From Diphasiastrum complanatum (lineage: Eukaryota; Streptophyta; Lycopodiopsida; Lycopodiales; Lycopodiaceae), in the NCBI GenBank assembly GCA_029204225.1, contig CM055109.1, positions 35,598,496 to 35,662,495 on the forward strand: DNA of 64,000 bases. The letters are read 5' to 3'. Under the pieces are notes generated by a model that was given only the letters and a program-made list of their open reading frames with translations, had not been told where the DNA came from and did not search any database. Shown here piece by piece: positions 32,066 through 43,991 of this stretch; within the stretch, counting starts at the first letter, position 1; every line of letters begins with the position of its first letter. The position numbers were made by a program, and so were the translations under genes.

Positions 32066-32324
32066 CTACTTTATCTGTGAATTGGATTGCTTCTTTGGAA
32101 ATCTTTGCTTGTCTCTGTTCTTTTAGGCACCTGAATTGAATCAATGTAAGTTTTTCTTTTTGAAAAATATTATTATTTCTTTTACTAGATGTGTTGAAGC
32201 TCATTTTACAACTATGTAATGCTTAAGGTATGCTCATGTTTATTATTGATTTCAATAGCTCCGTTTAACCTGGTTTTGTCAACTTTGGATGACAACAAGC
32301 ATTTCTAAATCGACATTCGTTACG
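31809..32324. repeat. Spaced direct duplication of about 178 bp
   Basis: 31809-31986 and about 32142-32324 are copies about 90% or more alike by eye. They share AATGTAAGTTTTTCTTTTTG, TTGAAGCTCATTTTACAACT and TTTTGTCAACTTTGGATGAC. They lie about 333 bp apart, with telomere-like sequence between them. Confidence 0.85.
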
Positions 32325-34423
32325 TCATAAGGTGTTTCTATTGTTCACATATCTCTCGTTGGATTTACCTTGACTCCTATCCAAATTTTGAACAATCTCT
32401 TTTTTTCATTTTCAAGTAAGGCTTCTATGTTAAAAGTTTTTGCCTAGCTTACTCAAATGATAATTAATAGCTTCAATAGTTATCAGTTTAGAGTAAGTTT
32501 TTGGACGGCTGGTGATTTTCTCCAAAAGTCAACACTTTCTGGAAAATGTCATTTGTTGTTGTCTTTTCTTCTACTGTTTATTATGAGACTTTTGGCAGTT
32601 CTGGGCCAATGGAGGGTAACAACCAATATTTGGATTACTATAATTAAAAAACAAACATTTTAGTCAACAAATGGATTGCAATAAAAAATCTTCCTTTTCT
32701 ATAATATCTTGTGTGTTTTTGTAGACAATTACTTCATGAGGTACGAAAGAGTGTACTGCATACTACTTCAAGAGTACTCACTGGTGCTCATAAAAATAAC
32801 TTTTTCTAATAGAGTAGGATAAATGTTATAGGTGGACCTTCTAAATCTTTGATATATGACTTTCCTCATAAGATGACTACAAGTTATATATATCCATTTC
32901 ACATTGTTAAAATAATTTCGATTGGATGCGAACGATCTTTTCTTTGGCAAAGTTCATCTTTTCTTTGGCAAAGTTCAAAGTTCAAAGTTCAAATTTCGTA
33001 TTGCGAAATTGCAAGGAGATAGGCATAATTTTTGAAGAGGAAAATTGCCACCTCTTCATGGCAACATGCCAACAAAACAACACTAACAATTCTAACTATA
33101 ACAAGTAATAACAATGTGGAAAAGGCTGTTCGCATTTGATCGACATAATCTCGTCATTTTGAAATGGATATATCTTTATGCATATATTTTACATCTTAAG
33201 ATATGAAAGAGATACAAATGCATGTATAATGAGATTATATAGAAATGTGAATAAAAACAAGTAAATTAAATTGTAGTCCAAAAACTTTTCACCTCTTCGG
33301 AGTACTTGAGATATACTCTTTTCACCAAATTCTTTGATTGGCGTTGCATTTAAACATCCTTATTATTAAAGTTTTGACCTTTTCAACTTATCCTAATTGG
33401 CCTTGCATTCAAACATCATTAACTTACCATGCTACATTTACCAAAGCTTTGAGCCTAAATAACGAGATAATCACGTAGCTCTACCATCAATAGATAGGGT
33501 TGTGGGGCCCGATTATCCAATAAATACAGATTGATGATCCATTTGCTTCTTATCATACATTTTCCATTGTGTCCTTTCAGCCCAAAAAAGCAATCTGAAA
33601 AAGCTACAAATTTTTTGAAAACTTCTCTACATATTTGGAACCTACTGCTGCTAATTAGTAGACATTCTACCATGGATTCTACAATAATCTTACATCACGT
33701 GACAATGATCGGCCACTCTTTTGAATACAAGTTTATGGTGTTCAATCACAAGGCATCTATCTCTAGAAACATATGTGGAACTCATCCTAGTATGCTAAAG
33801 CTCTAGGACTTGTGCTATGAGGTAGTAGCATTGTTCTGTGCTAGTCCAAACTTTATCAAACTCTAGATAGTCATCATGCTCTAATAGCTCATGCACAAAG
33901 TTCCAGGACACATTCATAACTTGTGTTACATTTCTGTCATTCTTTTCTTCATCCTCCTCGCTAAAGGTTGCGAAGTCGTAATTGTTTTTTTTCTCAAAGT
34001 TCTTTGAATGATTGCTACAATTTAATTTTTATGATACATTTTGCAATGTGTCCTTCTACCACGAGAAATCAAATTGGAAAAGCTTCAAATCTCTTGAAAA
34101 TATCTATTTTTGAATTGTTCTTTGTTTGCTATTCTAGAATCATAAATGATCGTTTTGTATGTTTATATGTTTGTAGGCCTCTGTATAAAGATCACCTCCT
34201 CTTTTGAGTACATCATATAGTAAATTTATTATCTCGTGTTGCAACTTTTCGATTGAAAGATGCATATTGCAAACTTCATTTTTTGCATGTAGATCGTACA
34301 GAGGTAGTTTAATTGCAACCATTTTTGTTTCTTGGATTGCATTCATGGCATCATCCATGAAACAAAAACGTTTGCTTGCTAGACAGAGAATGTTGAAAAA
34401 ACAATGAGACAATTTTAGACTCT
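32325..34423. other. Intergenic, no gene recognised
   Basis: Short open frames only. 33535-33663 and 34008-34136 are diverged direct copies (both contain ATACATTTT..CA.TGTGTCCTT then AAAGCT.CAAAT), so an old repeat is present, but no domain is identifiable. Confidence 0.5.
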
Positions 34424-34565
34424 TCAATAGGACGAGACTGGAAATTTCAGAGATGAATAATCAATGGTGAATCTAGTGAAATCTATGAAATGTTGTTCCA
34501 CTTGTCACAACTCAACTTTTTCTGTGGATTGTGTCTGTGGCAAAAACATACTAGAAATTAATAAT
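34424..34565. repeat. Copy of a CBP60 intron-4 segment
   Basis: This segment matches 49271-49411 with one substitution and one 3-nt indel, in the same orientation, from TCAATAGGACGAGACTGGAA to CTAGAAATTAATAATA. The partner lies in intron 4 of the CBP60 gene 15 kb away. Immediately downstream here is a broken PIF1/Helitron helicase. Confidence 0.95.
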
Positions 34566-34604
34566 ACTTACAAATGCATCGAGAATGGATAACCAATTTT
34601 GTTA

Positions 34605-35247
34605 GTTGCAACAATAGGTGCGGCTGCATCCCGATTAGCGAAACATTCATTTACAGTTCAGAACTTGTTTGCAATTCCAGTAAGATCACCTTTACATTGA
34701 AAATCTAGTACCAACCGATTTTCGACATAGAATAATATCCGAGGCAAGATTTATTGTGATAGATGAAATGTCCATGCTAACTGCTCAAATTTAAACATAT
34801 GTAATTCATCAAATAAATCAAGTAATAAACAATTCATCTGGAACTCTATTTGAAAATTATATTCTAGTTTTGGTGGGTGATCATGCACAGCTTCCAGCCA
34901 TTTGTAAACACAAATCAGAATCGCTTTTAATATGTCATATTTCAAACTCTCCATTTTGGAAAATTGCAACACACATGCATCTATCCTACTCTATTAGACA
35001 TGCTGAAGATTCCAAATACCTTTGTATTCTAAACAAAATAAGATTCGAGAAGCCAACCCAATTGGAAATAGACAAAATATTAACTAGTTGTGTATTTCCT
35101 AGGTCCGACATATTCGATATAGAAAACAATAATACAACCATCATATGCACTCATAGAGAAGTTGTGCTCTATTTCAACAACTACATGTGGAAAAACTATT
35201 TCCTACTTATGATATACTACGAATTTTTGTTAAAACTGTGGGAGTAG
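34605..35247 (+). pseudogene. PIF1-type (Helitron) helicase fragment
   Basis: LVATIGAAASRLAKHSFTVQ and NLFAIPV match the region after the Walker A of Helitron PIF1 helicases. After a frame change, SEARFIVIDEMSML is the Walker B region. One TAA follows, then the same frame runs on through LVGDHAQLPAICKHKSESLL, YSIRHAEDSKYLCILNKIRF and TTIICTHREVV. The Walker A, Rep nuclease and C-terminus are missing. Helitron origin is inferred from the similarity of the VGD-x-A-Q-L-P-A-x-C-K signature. Confidence 0.7.
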
Positions 35248-35943
<696 letters not shown>

Positions 35944-36140
35944 CAATTGCTCAATCACATTATATATATCAGCTAGAAAAAACTTGTACGAACTTAACTT
36001 TACAATTACAAGATTGATAACAGCTGTTAAACTAATCAGTGGATTAATTTGTTGATGGAGCGTGAAGGCTTTCTGGTCTGATAGCGACACTCCTTGGCCT
36101 TTTGGCCATTGCCTTTACTTGAGGGCAAGATTCAAGATTT

Positions 36141-36290
36141 GTAAGACACCTTCAGCATTTGGAAGACACCTTCAGCTTTGAGACACCTTCGGAGTTTGGA
36201 AGACACCTTCAGTGTCTGAAAGACACCTTCGGCATTTGTAGGACATTGCCTTTGATTTGTAGGACAGCTTCGGCCTATTGTAGGGCAAGT
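36141..36290. repeat. Minisatellite of about 20-bp GACACCTTC units
   Basis: Five to seven imperfect units of AAGACACCTTC(A/G)GCATTTGG lie in tandem, degrading into GGACATTGCCTTTG and GGACAGCTTCGGCC. It is non-coding. Confidence 0.8.
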
Positions 36291-36430
36291 GTCGTCTTTT
36301 TTTTTTTTCACCTGTTGAAAATTGCATGCAAATATGCAGTGTCAGGTTTTTCCTCAATTTTCGCCTGTGTAGAGACCCGTGTAAAACTTGCATTGTCACC
36401 TATTAGAAAACTCAGTGTAAAAACATAGTG

Positions 36431-37300
36431 TCAAGATTGATAAGGATACCTGCACATTTCTTGCTAATCTGCTTGAGTTTTGGGGCACATGTCTTTGGAC
36501 AGCTTAGCTCCTGGATCCATAGGTGTGTCTATGGGCTTGCAGTCCTCCATGCCATATCTGTGAAGTACATTAGTCAAGTAGGATTCTTGGCTTATAGCTA
36601 TCCTTCTGCCTGCGTGATCTCTGTTGATCTCCATACCAAGAAGGTAAAGGACTGGGCCATCTCAAACAATGATGAAAGCAGAGATTTGGCTTTCTGTAAT
36701 AACTGATTTGAATTGCTGATAATAAAAGAATCATCAACGTATAATGCTATTATGACATAGCTTGACCCTTTACGCCTGAGATATACACTGCAGTCTGCGG
36801 AGCAAGAAGTAAAATTGTGCTGCAACAAGAAGTGATTAATTCTGTCATACCAGGCCCTGAGAGCTTGGTTAAGACCATATAAAGCCTTATGCAATTTACA
36901 TACCAGATGCTCCTTGCCTTGAAGGACGAAACATTATGGTTGATAGATGAATATATCTTCTTGTATAAAACCGTGTAGGAATGTCATCTGGATGTCCACC
37001 TGGTGAATGTCCATCTTTTGCAGCAGCTATACCCAGTAAGGTACGAATATACTGATGCTTTACCACTGGACTAAAGGTCTCAGTGTAGTCTATCCCATTT
37101 ACTTGTTTAAAGCCCTTAACCACCAGTTTAGCTTTCCATTTGGATATGGATCCATCTGGCTTAAGCTTTAGCTTAAAGATCCACTTGGAGTCAATTGGTT
37201 TTACACCAGTAGGAGGATTGACAAGACCCCAGGACTTGTTCTTCATTAGAGACTGATACTCAGCATCCATGGCAGCTTTCCAATTGTCTACATCAGGCAT
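36431..37300 (-). pseudogene. Copia reverse transcriptase fragment
   Basis: The minus-strand order is NWKAAMDAEYQSLMKNKSWG, VKPIDSKWIFKLKLKPDGSI, KWKAKLVVKGFKQVNGIDYT, then in other frames the KALYGLNQALRAWYDRINHF region and YVIIALYVDDSFIISN, which keeps the catalytic YVDD. It then reads LTNVLHRYGMEDCKPIDTPM before the relic ends. Confidence 0.85.
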
Positions 37301-37364
37301 TGACAGAGCTTATGCAACTGTGGCAGGTTCATCGTGACTGATGAACGCTTGAGGGACAAAACGA

Positions 37365-38400
37365 TCAGGTTGTTGTCATTGTCTTGCAGACCTTCAAGCT
37401 ACAGGTCCTTGAGTGGATGATTCTCCTTGGTGAATGATTGGGATCGTAGCATCTTGTGGCTGAACAATCGTGGGTCTGGGCCCATCGATAGTAAGCGGAG
37501 CTGTTGGGACAAACTCTTTTGTCTGAACAGTCGTAGGTTGTTGACCTAACGATGGATGGTGGAGCTGTTGTGGCATACTCTTGCATCAGTTGCATCTGCT
37601 TGAAATTGTGATACTTGTCTTCAAGAAAGACAATATCACGGCTGACTGAGATCTGACCTGAATCAACATCATAGATGCGATATGCTTTATGCGACGTTGA
37701 GTAGCCGATGAAGATGTTCTTACAGCTTACAAGGTCTAGCTTCTTCCTCAGATCAGATGGCACTTGTGCATAGCAGAGGCATCCGAAAACACGTAGATGT
37801 TTCAAGCTTGGTTTGTATCCGTAGTAGGCTTCAAACAATGTCCTGGAATCAATTGCATTAGTGTTGGAATAGTTTTGCAGATAGCAGGCCGTAGAGATTG
37901 CTTCTGCCTAGAATGTTTGAGGTAAATGGATGTTGGTTGTCATGGATCGTGCAACTTCCAACAATGTGCAGTTCTTCCACTCAGCTACTCCATTTTGTTG
38001 AGGAGTGTAGCTTGTAGTAAACTAATGGTGCATGCCACATGACGACATATAGTCCTTCATCTCATTTGATAGGTACTCTCCCCCTGAATCAGAACATAGG
38101 GCCTTGATTTTCTGACCAATCTCAGTTCAGCATATAGCTTGAATTCTTTGAAGCAATTGAATGCTTCTGACTTATTCTTAATGAACATTATACTAGTAAA
38201 ATGGGAGTAGTCATCAATGAATGTAATAAAATATAGAGCCTTATCCAAGGAAGGTACGCTCATAATACCACATAAGTCATTGTGTATCAGTGATAGAATG
38301 GACTTGGCTCTTCTGGCATGTCCTCTTAAAAATCTGGTTCTAGGTTGTTTGCCTAGTAAGCAACTTTCACAGACAGAGATTAGATGTAGTAACAACATAT
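37365..38400 (-). pseudogene. Copia integrase fragment
   Basis: CESCLLGKQPRTRF (gag-pre-integrase), then IHNDLCGIMSVPSLDKALYF, TFIDDYSHFTSIMFIKNKSE with the core Asp, and FEAYYGYKPSLKHLRVFGCL with YAQVPSDLRKKLD. This matches the copia integrase core and its C-terminal box. The central part (about 37840-38056) is frameshifted. Confidence 0.8.
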
Positions 38401-38724
38401 GTATTCATGTCCTTGACCATTTTGTTATGATGCATATACAAGATTGAATGCATGTCTAGATGTCCTAATCTCTGATGCCATAAATTAGCATCCGAACAAC
38501 TCACGGAAAGTGCAACATCGTGACTCAGTATGTACAGTTTCCTTCTCTGTAAGCAGAAAGGATTTTCCTTGAATTATCATGTAAAATAGTACATTGCGTA
38601 GCTGTAAACAAAGCTTTACAGCCTTGATCAGTGATCTTGCTAATAGACAATAAGTTCTTTGTTAATTTGGGTACATAAAGTACACCATTAAGCTGCCTAG
38701 TGATATCATCAGAGAATTGTAGTC

Positions 38725-38791
38725 GAATAGAGCCTTGGCCTTCGACTTGATGTGAACTGGAGTCATCAAGTCGAAGGCCAAGGCTCTATTC
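38725..38791. repeat. 28-bp perfect inverted repeat inside copia protease region
   Basis: The arms 38725-38752 and 38764-38791 are exact reverse complements separated by 11 bp. On the minus strand the left arm lies in a frame that continues the protease region (GQGSIRLQFSDDITRQLNGV). The right arm sits directly after the DSSASQHMT motif where different coding sequence is expected. This looks like a fold-back (template-switch) copy. Confidence 0.9.
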
Positions 38792-39750
38792 TATAGCTGT
38801 GAGTGTCATGTGCTGAGAGGCACTTGAATCGAGAGACCATTGATGGGCATCTATACTGGGTTGATCTTGTACCATCAGCGCTCTCTCATCTTCTTGCAAA
38901 TCTCTGACTGTGTCAGAGTTGCCTTGTTGCTGCTGATGCATCTTCTTCCTAGCTTCATTATTCCTGAGGACGCGACAGTCCTTGATATCATGGTTGGTTC
39001 TTTTGTAGTACCTGCAAAATACCATGGTCTTCGATGATGATTGGTTGTGCTATTGCAAAGCTGTTGGCTATTCTGCCTTTGTCTTCTTGTCCTAGAAGCC
39101 TTTCTCCTTCTTGGACTACTGCTTGGTTGAGTAGAGTGCCATGGATTTGGTACTCGTTGACGTGGACAAGCTTTTCCTCCTTACTTCTTCCTGGAATAGA
39201 CTTGCTGTCAATTTTTGTAGAGATAGTGCAGGAGTGTTGTTAAGAAGCAATACTAAATTGTCAGATGGAAGACTGGCAAGAAGAGACATGGTAGAGTCTT
39301 CTTCTGATATAGGTGATCCTATTGCAGCCCGTTGGTTTAACAACCGTTTGAACTCGTTTAGGTGGTCGCTTACTGAGGTGCCTTCGCTCATTCTGAGTGT
39401 CAGCATCTTCTTCCTCAAAAAGAGGCGAGTGGACACATCTGAGGTCTCGTAGATGCTTGTAAGGATATCCCACGCTTCTTTGGAGGTGGTGTTGTTTGAA
39501 ACGTGAACAATCTGAGTGTCTTTCAGATTCAGAGATACACTGGCAAGTGCTTTGTTTGCCTCCTAGCTATTTGTGAATTCCGCATCAGACAATCTTGGCA
39601 TGGATGGTTAACTCTGCATTGTGCACACTAGGGTTTGAATGTTGATGGATCCCCTCGATGTGGACATTCGACTCGACGATCTTTCCCTCTGCATCCGTAA
39701 CACCTTGTTGAGTGTAGTATGCCATCTCCTCTAAGTTGATAAGCATACAT
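38786..39750 (-). pseudogene. Copia gag, zinc knuckle and start of protease
   Basis: GKIVESNVHIEGIHQHSNPS is followed by a broken stretch. Then come MSTRLFLRKKMLTLRMSEGT and VSDHLNEFKRLLNQRAAIGS (UBN2-type gag). FCRYYKRTNHDIKDCRVL is a knuckle with its second Cys replaced by Tyr, and LDSSASQHMT is the protease active-site region, normally DSGAS-x-HM. Confidence 0.75.
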
Positions 39751-39944
39751 TGGTAATAGATATCTCTTATGATCTTCTGCAAAATAAATTGGTAGGCTAT
39801 TATGGTCTTCCTTGGAACCCTGATATGATCCACTAGAGAGCTCTTTTTAGAGTTATCAGATATGTTTGAGTTACTATTGACCTCTGTATCTACTACGGTG
39901 TGATGACAATTCATTCGATATCCATACACTTCATGGATATACAG

Positions 39945-40480
39945 ATGCAAATTGGGCAGGCGATATCAACACCAAAAGATTGACTTTTGGACTTGGACTT
40001 TTGGACAAACCTCCATTGCAATGTCATTGACAGAATCTGAATACATTGCAGTCTCTCAAGCTACTAAAGAGACAATGTGGTTGAGGAATTTATTGTCTGA
40101 TATTGGTCTCAAATAGTCTGCTCCAACAATTATTCAGTGCGACAATCAGAGTGCTATTGCATTATTGATCAGTCCTAGATTTCACTCTAGGAGCAAGCAC
40201 GTCAAGATTAAAAGTACCACTACATCAGGAGCAAAATACTCAAGGAGGAGGTAAGTATGAAGTTCTGCAAAACCCAATACATGGCAGCTGATATATTTAT
40301 AGGGTTAAATCAGGAAGCACACAAGAGTTTTTATCTTGAATCTCCAAATCAAGGCATTCAAGGATCTAGATTAAGGGGGAATGTTGGATTTCTATCCTCT
40401 CCATCCCTATCTCTCTGCTAATCTAGATCCATTCACTAGTTGTTGTAAATACATGTATAGTCGCATACTCTAACAAGTCC
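39945..40480 (+). pseudogene. Copia RNase H end, polypurine tract and 3' LTR start
   Basis: HGYTDANWAGDINTKRLTFG is the copia RNase H motif. Frames after it show traces of ALSSTEAEY-, CDNQSA- and HSRSKH-type motifs. AAGGGGGAATGTTGG (about 40375-40389) is a polypurine tract followed by the TGTTGG start of a 3' LTR. The fragment is on the opposite strand to the neighbouring gag, so it comes from a different insertion. I could not find the LTR end. Confidence 0.7.
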
Positions 40481-42255
40481 CCAGATGCCCAATTAGCTCA
40501 AGTCATAACTAATAGTTCCTCTCCATGCATGTTGGGCTTGAATGAAATTTTGACACGTAACTAATAATTTCGACAACTTGAGTAGAATCACGAATGAACG
40601 AAGTGAAGTCTATTTCTTAGCTGAGAAATATCTTATGCCGAGAAGCCCATATATTCTTATGCACATTAATGTAGGTTAGGTCAAGTCAAGAGAGCTGGTC
40701 ATGTCTATTTGGTAGTCATCCCTACTTTATAGGACCTACACCTAAGTTTAAGGTGAAAATTTGACCAACTAGCTACCTACCAAGCATAACTCTAGGATCT
40801 AGGCTAGGATTTCATTTTAGGGCAAGAAGGGTGAGTTAACTTCCTTATTACATGCTGGAAATCCACCTAACTTCAAGAAGGAAGTCGAATTTGCTATGTA
40901 TTCCAAGCTCCCATAGTGAGAAGATAGAAAATTTTTGGAGCTCATTGGCAATCTCAAGCTAGTTCACTATGTACATTGAGTTTTTGTGATCCAAATGAAA
41001 CCAAATCAATTTCTACTTGTTTCTCAGGTTGAAGGCCGTACTACAGCCTGTAGTACACATGTGTGGGCTCGGATTTCAATGTTGATCAATGCTTTTGATT
41101 GTTAATGCTTGTTGTTTGTCAAACTACCAATCTAGATCAACTTTCTTGTGTCTAGTTTTTTGATAGATTGTTAAGCAAGCATCCAATCACTCTTGTGGAT
41201 CTTTTGTAGATCCATTTATGGTCCTAAAGTACAGTACTTTCACATATGGGACTTTATTATGTAGTAGGATTATTGGTAATCCCTAGAAAATTTACATACT
41301 ACCAAGTACTGAATCGTTCCATACAAGAATCTTTATACTAAGATTCCTTCGAGATGTGTACAGACATTTCTTTACGAAGATTACTAACAATCAAGACTAA
41401 CTGTAGATATTAGGAAAGCTGACAATTGTAAGAGCCAGACTCTTGATACATGAATCGCATTTGAAATGTATTAATACAGAAAAGAGTGATCCCTTGAGGT
41501 GGCCACTCTCAATAAATTGTGATGGAGGTTACTAGCAGATGGGAGTCTGTTACGTGATGAAAAGCCATGAATTTAATTATGTTGGAAATCTGCTATTGCT
41601 ATGAGACATCAAAATGGTTATCCTAAAATTTGGGTGAAAAAAAAAAAGCCTATATGAGATAAAGGACAACCTGAAAAGCATTTTGAATCTCTAAAAAAAA
41701 CTAGGTCAAAAGTTTTTCTTGGAGGAAGGATGGGTGGTATGGGACATTAATAATTTTAAAGAGAAACTCTTGTGCGAGAACAATCTAAATGATGATGTTT
41801 AGCTTTTACTCCTAGGGTGAAACTAGATAAAATAACCCACTGGTTTTATATTAGAGAATGTTTTGTGAAATTATGAGATATTGATCCAGATCCCAAAATT
41901 GGATGCTCATTATTCACAAACTCAGGAAACTCTTGAAGCTATTTCTCATTATTCTTATAGAAATTATATTGATTTTTTTAAAAGGGAGGGTGAAGTGATC
42001 GGGTCGTTGAGTCTCTTAGCAGATCTATTTGTTGCATAGATTTTCTTGAAAAAATCTAGAATGTGCATAGACGTGAGAACTATCTAGAAATAATAGAGAA
42101 ACTCTCTAGAATTGTGAGAAGCAGTTTGGAACTAGAAGATGATTGGAAATTGAATTATCCAAGGTCTATTCATATGTGTGGATAATAATAGAGATAAAGG
42201 TCAAATTTAGGTTTAACTGATCATATGTACATTGAGTTATTGTGATCTTCATCAC
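40481..42255. other. No gene recognised
   Basis: The left part may be the remainder of the LTR starting near 40384. The rest has only short open frames without domain similarity. Confidence 0.5.
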
Positions 42256-42930
42256 CTAAGAGATTAGATGAATTTGGAGACAACTTGTAACTTTGAGATT
42301 CATCAAACAAGACATAACTTTTACTTTCTTTGAAATAGGATCAAATATCCTATATCCTTTGTTATTTTCACTATAGCCTACAAATATTCCTTTGAAGGAA
42401 GTTGCATCTTCTTTCCTTCTTGTTTCCAAAGGAATGTGGACATAAAATATACATCCAACCACTTTGAAATCTTTTACATTGGGCTTATTGCCAAACAAAG
42501 CCTGAAATGGTGAGATCCCACCAATAGCACTACTAGGAAGCCTATTACATAAGTAATTAGCACAAGTTATGGCCTCCCCCAAAAAAGTGATGGGTAGAGA
42601 TGCATCAATTCTTAAAGACTTTGCACATTCACAAAGACTCCTATTTTTCCTCTCGGCCACCCCATATTGTTGGGGGGTGTATAGACAAGTGAGTTCTCTC
42701 TTTATGCCATTGATATCACAAAAGTCTCTCATCTTGTTGGAGATATACTCTCCTCTATCACATCTTAGAACTTTATTGCAAGAACTAAGTTGCTTTTCCA
42801 CTAGAGACTTAAACTTTACAAAAGCTTCATATACAAGACTTTTCTTAGGCAATAATTCAATCCAAGTGTATCTAGTACAATCATCAATGAAAGTCACATA
42901 CATTAAAGCTCCTCACACACTTCTTGAAAG
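42256..42930 (-). pseudogene. Copia integrase core fragment, long open frame
   Basis: One 215-residue minus-strand frame reads MYVTFIDDCTRYTWIELLPK, CNKVLRCDRGEYISNKMRDF, CLYTPQQYGVAERKNRSLCE and NYLCNRLPSSAIGGISPFQA, then VGCIFYVHIPLETRRKED. The two catalytic Asp regions and the Q-x-Y-G-V-A-E-R-K-N-R catalytic Glu motif are intact. Flanking gag and RT are absent, so it is a fragment. Confidence 0.85.
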
Positions 42931-43769
42931 CTTCAGAGAAAAAGGACAAATATTGATTGTACTATCAATCATTAAGAGTTATTGATTGCTTAATCCAAAG
43001 ATCTATCAAGTTCTAGATGTTAGATCTTGATCTAGATGCTTTACACTATGATTTAAGCAAGAGCAATGGATCAAATGATCAGACACATGGATGGGCGGCC
43101 TCACACGTGTGGAGGACAATACCTGTACGGCCTGTTTACAGAGAGTAAAGTACATTAACTTACAAATGCATTTCATTCATCAAAACTCAAGACAAATATG
43201 GAAATCTCAACAAAACTAGAATTTGCCAATGTCACATCAACTTCTCATTGAAATGGTTGATCTCTTTATAGATCAAGTACATCCATGACCTGTGTACTGT
43301 CCAGCAAGCCTTCACACGTGTGAAGAGTGCCTAGTCATCCAAATCCACCAATGGGAGCCATATGTGCTCATTTCCCAAAGTTGACTATTCTCTTTGGCTA
43401 GAAAACAAAAAGCTAGTCTTCCACATTTATAAGAATATTCCCTATAAAATAGGATCTAATGGAATCTTCCTATCTTATCTTTTAGAAGCTTATCCACACG
43501 TGTGAATGGTATCTTGACATGTGTGAGTAATAACTCATTCACATGGAAGTCCAATCTATTTACAAAAAGTTTGACCAATTTGACCATTTTCAAGATTCTA
43601 CTCAAAGGTCAATGTCACACTAGTGTAGATCAAGCTAAAACCAATCGAACGTAATAAAAATGACTTATGTACATTCTTTCACACGTGGGAACAGACTCCA
43701 CACGTGTGAGATCCTATCAAGCTCAAATAACTTGAGATCTACAAGATACAACAAGTTGGAAGTGATATT
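42931..43769. other. No gene; cluster of palindromic CACGTG motifs
   Basis: Five perfect CACGTG cores lie at 43104, 43315, 43497, 43682 and 43701, most inside CACACGTGTG palindromes. This may be regulatory sequence of an LTR or a diverged repeat. No coding similarity was seen. Confidence 0.6.
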
Positions 43770-43991
43770 TTAACACCTAGTACCTTCCAGAGAGTCATGC
43801 AAGCGACATTCAAGGAATATTTGCAAAAGTTTCTGGAGATTTTCTTGGATGATCTATGCATGCACGGGCCTAATTCAGAACACTTATCCAATTTGGAGAA
43901 AGTTTTGATTCAATGCCGCAAGTATCAGATATCCTTGAACCCAAAAAAGTGTCAATGGAGGTGGAAGGTCAACAATGACCCTTATCTTTGA
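43770..43991 (+). pseudogene. Ty3/gypsy reverse transcriptase scrap
   Basis: TPSTFQRVMQATFKEYLQKF followed by LEIFLDDLCMHGPNSEHLSN and KYQISLNPKKCQW. This is the gypsy RT block around the catalytic LDD (usually FLDDI/YIDDI). Nothing else of the element is visible on either side. Confidence 0.75.

Larger units (their letters stand above)
36428..39750 (-). mobile_element. Ty1/copia relic, gag to RT, minus strand
   Basis: Reading right to left: gag (about 39750-39060), zinc knuckle and protease (39025-38786), gag-pre-integrase and integrase (about 38620-37365), RT (37300-36431). RNase H and both LTRs are not found next to it. Frames are broken in many places. Left of 36428 the RT stops abruptly before a minisatellite. 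Right of 39750 lies a plus-strand copia fragment. Confidence 0.85.

Noticed and set aside
32457-34407. Several 60-90 residue frames
   Set aside because: They are A/T-rich, have no domain, and partly duplicate each other (33535 and 34008 copies).
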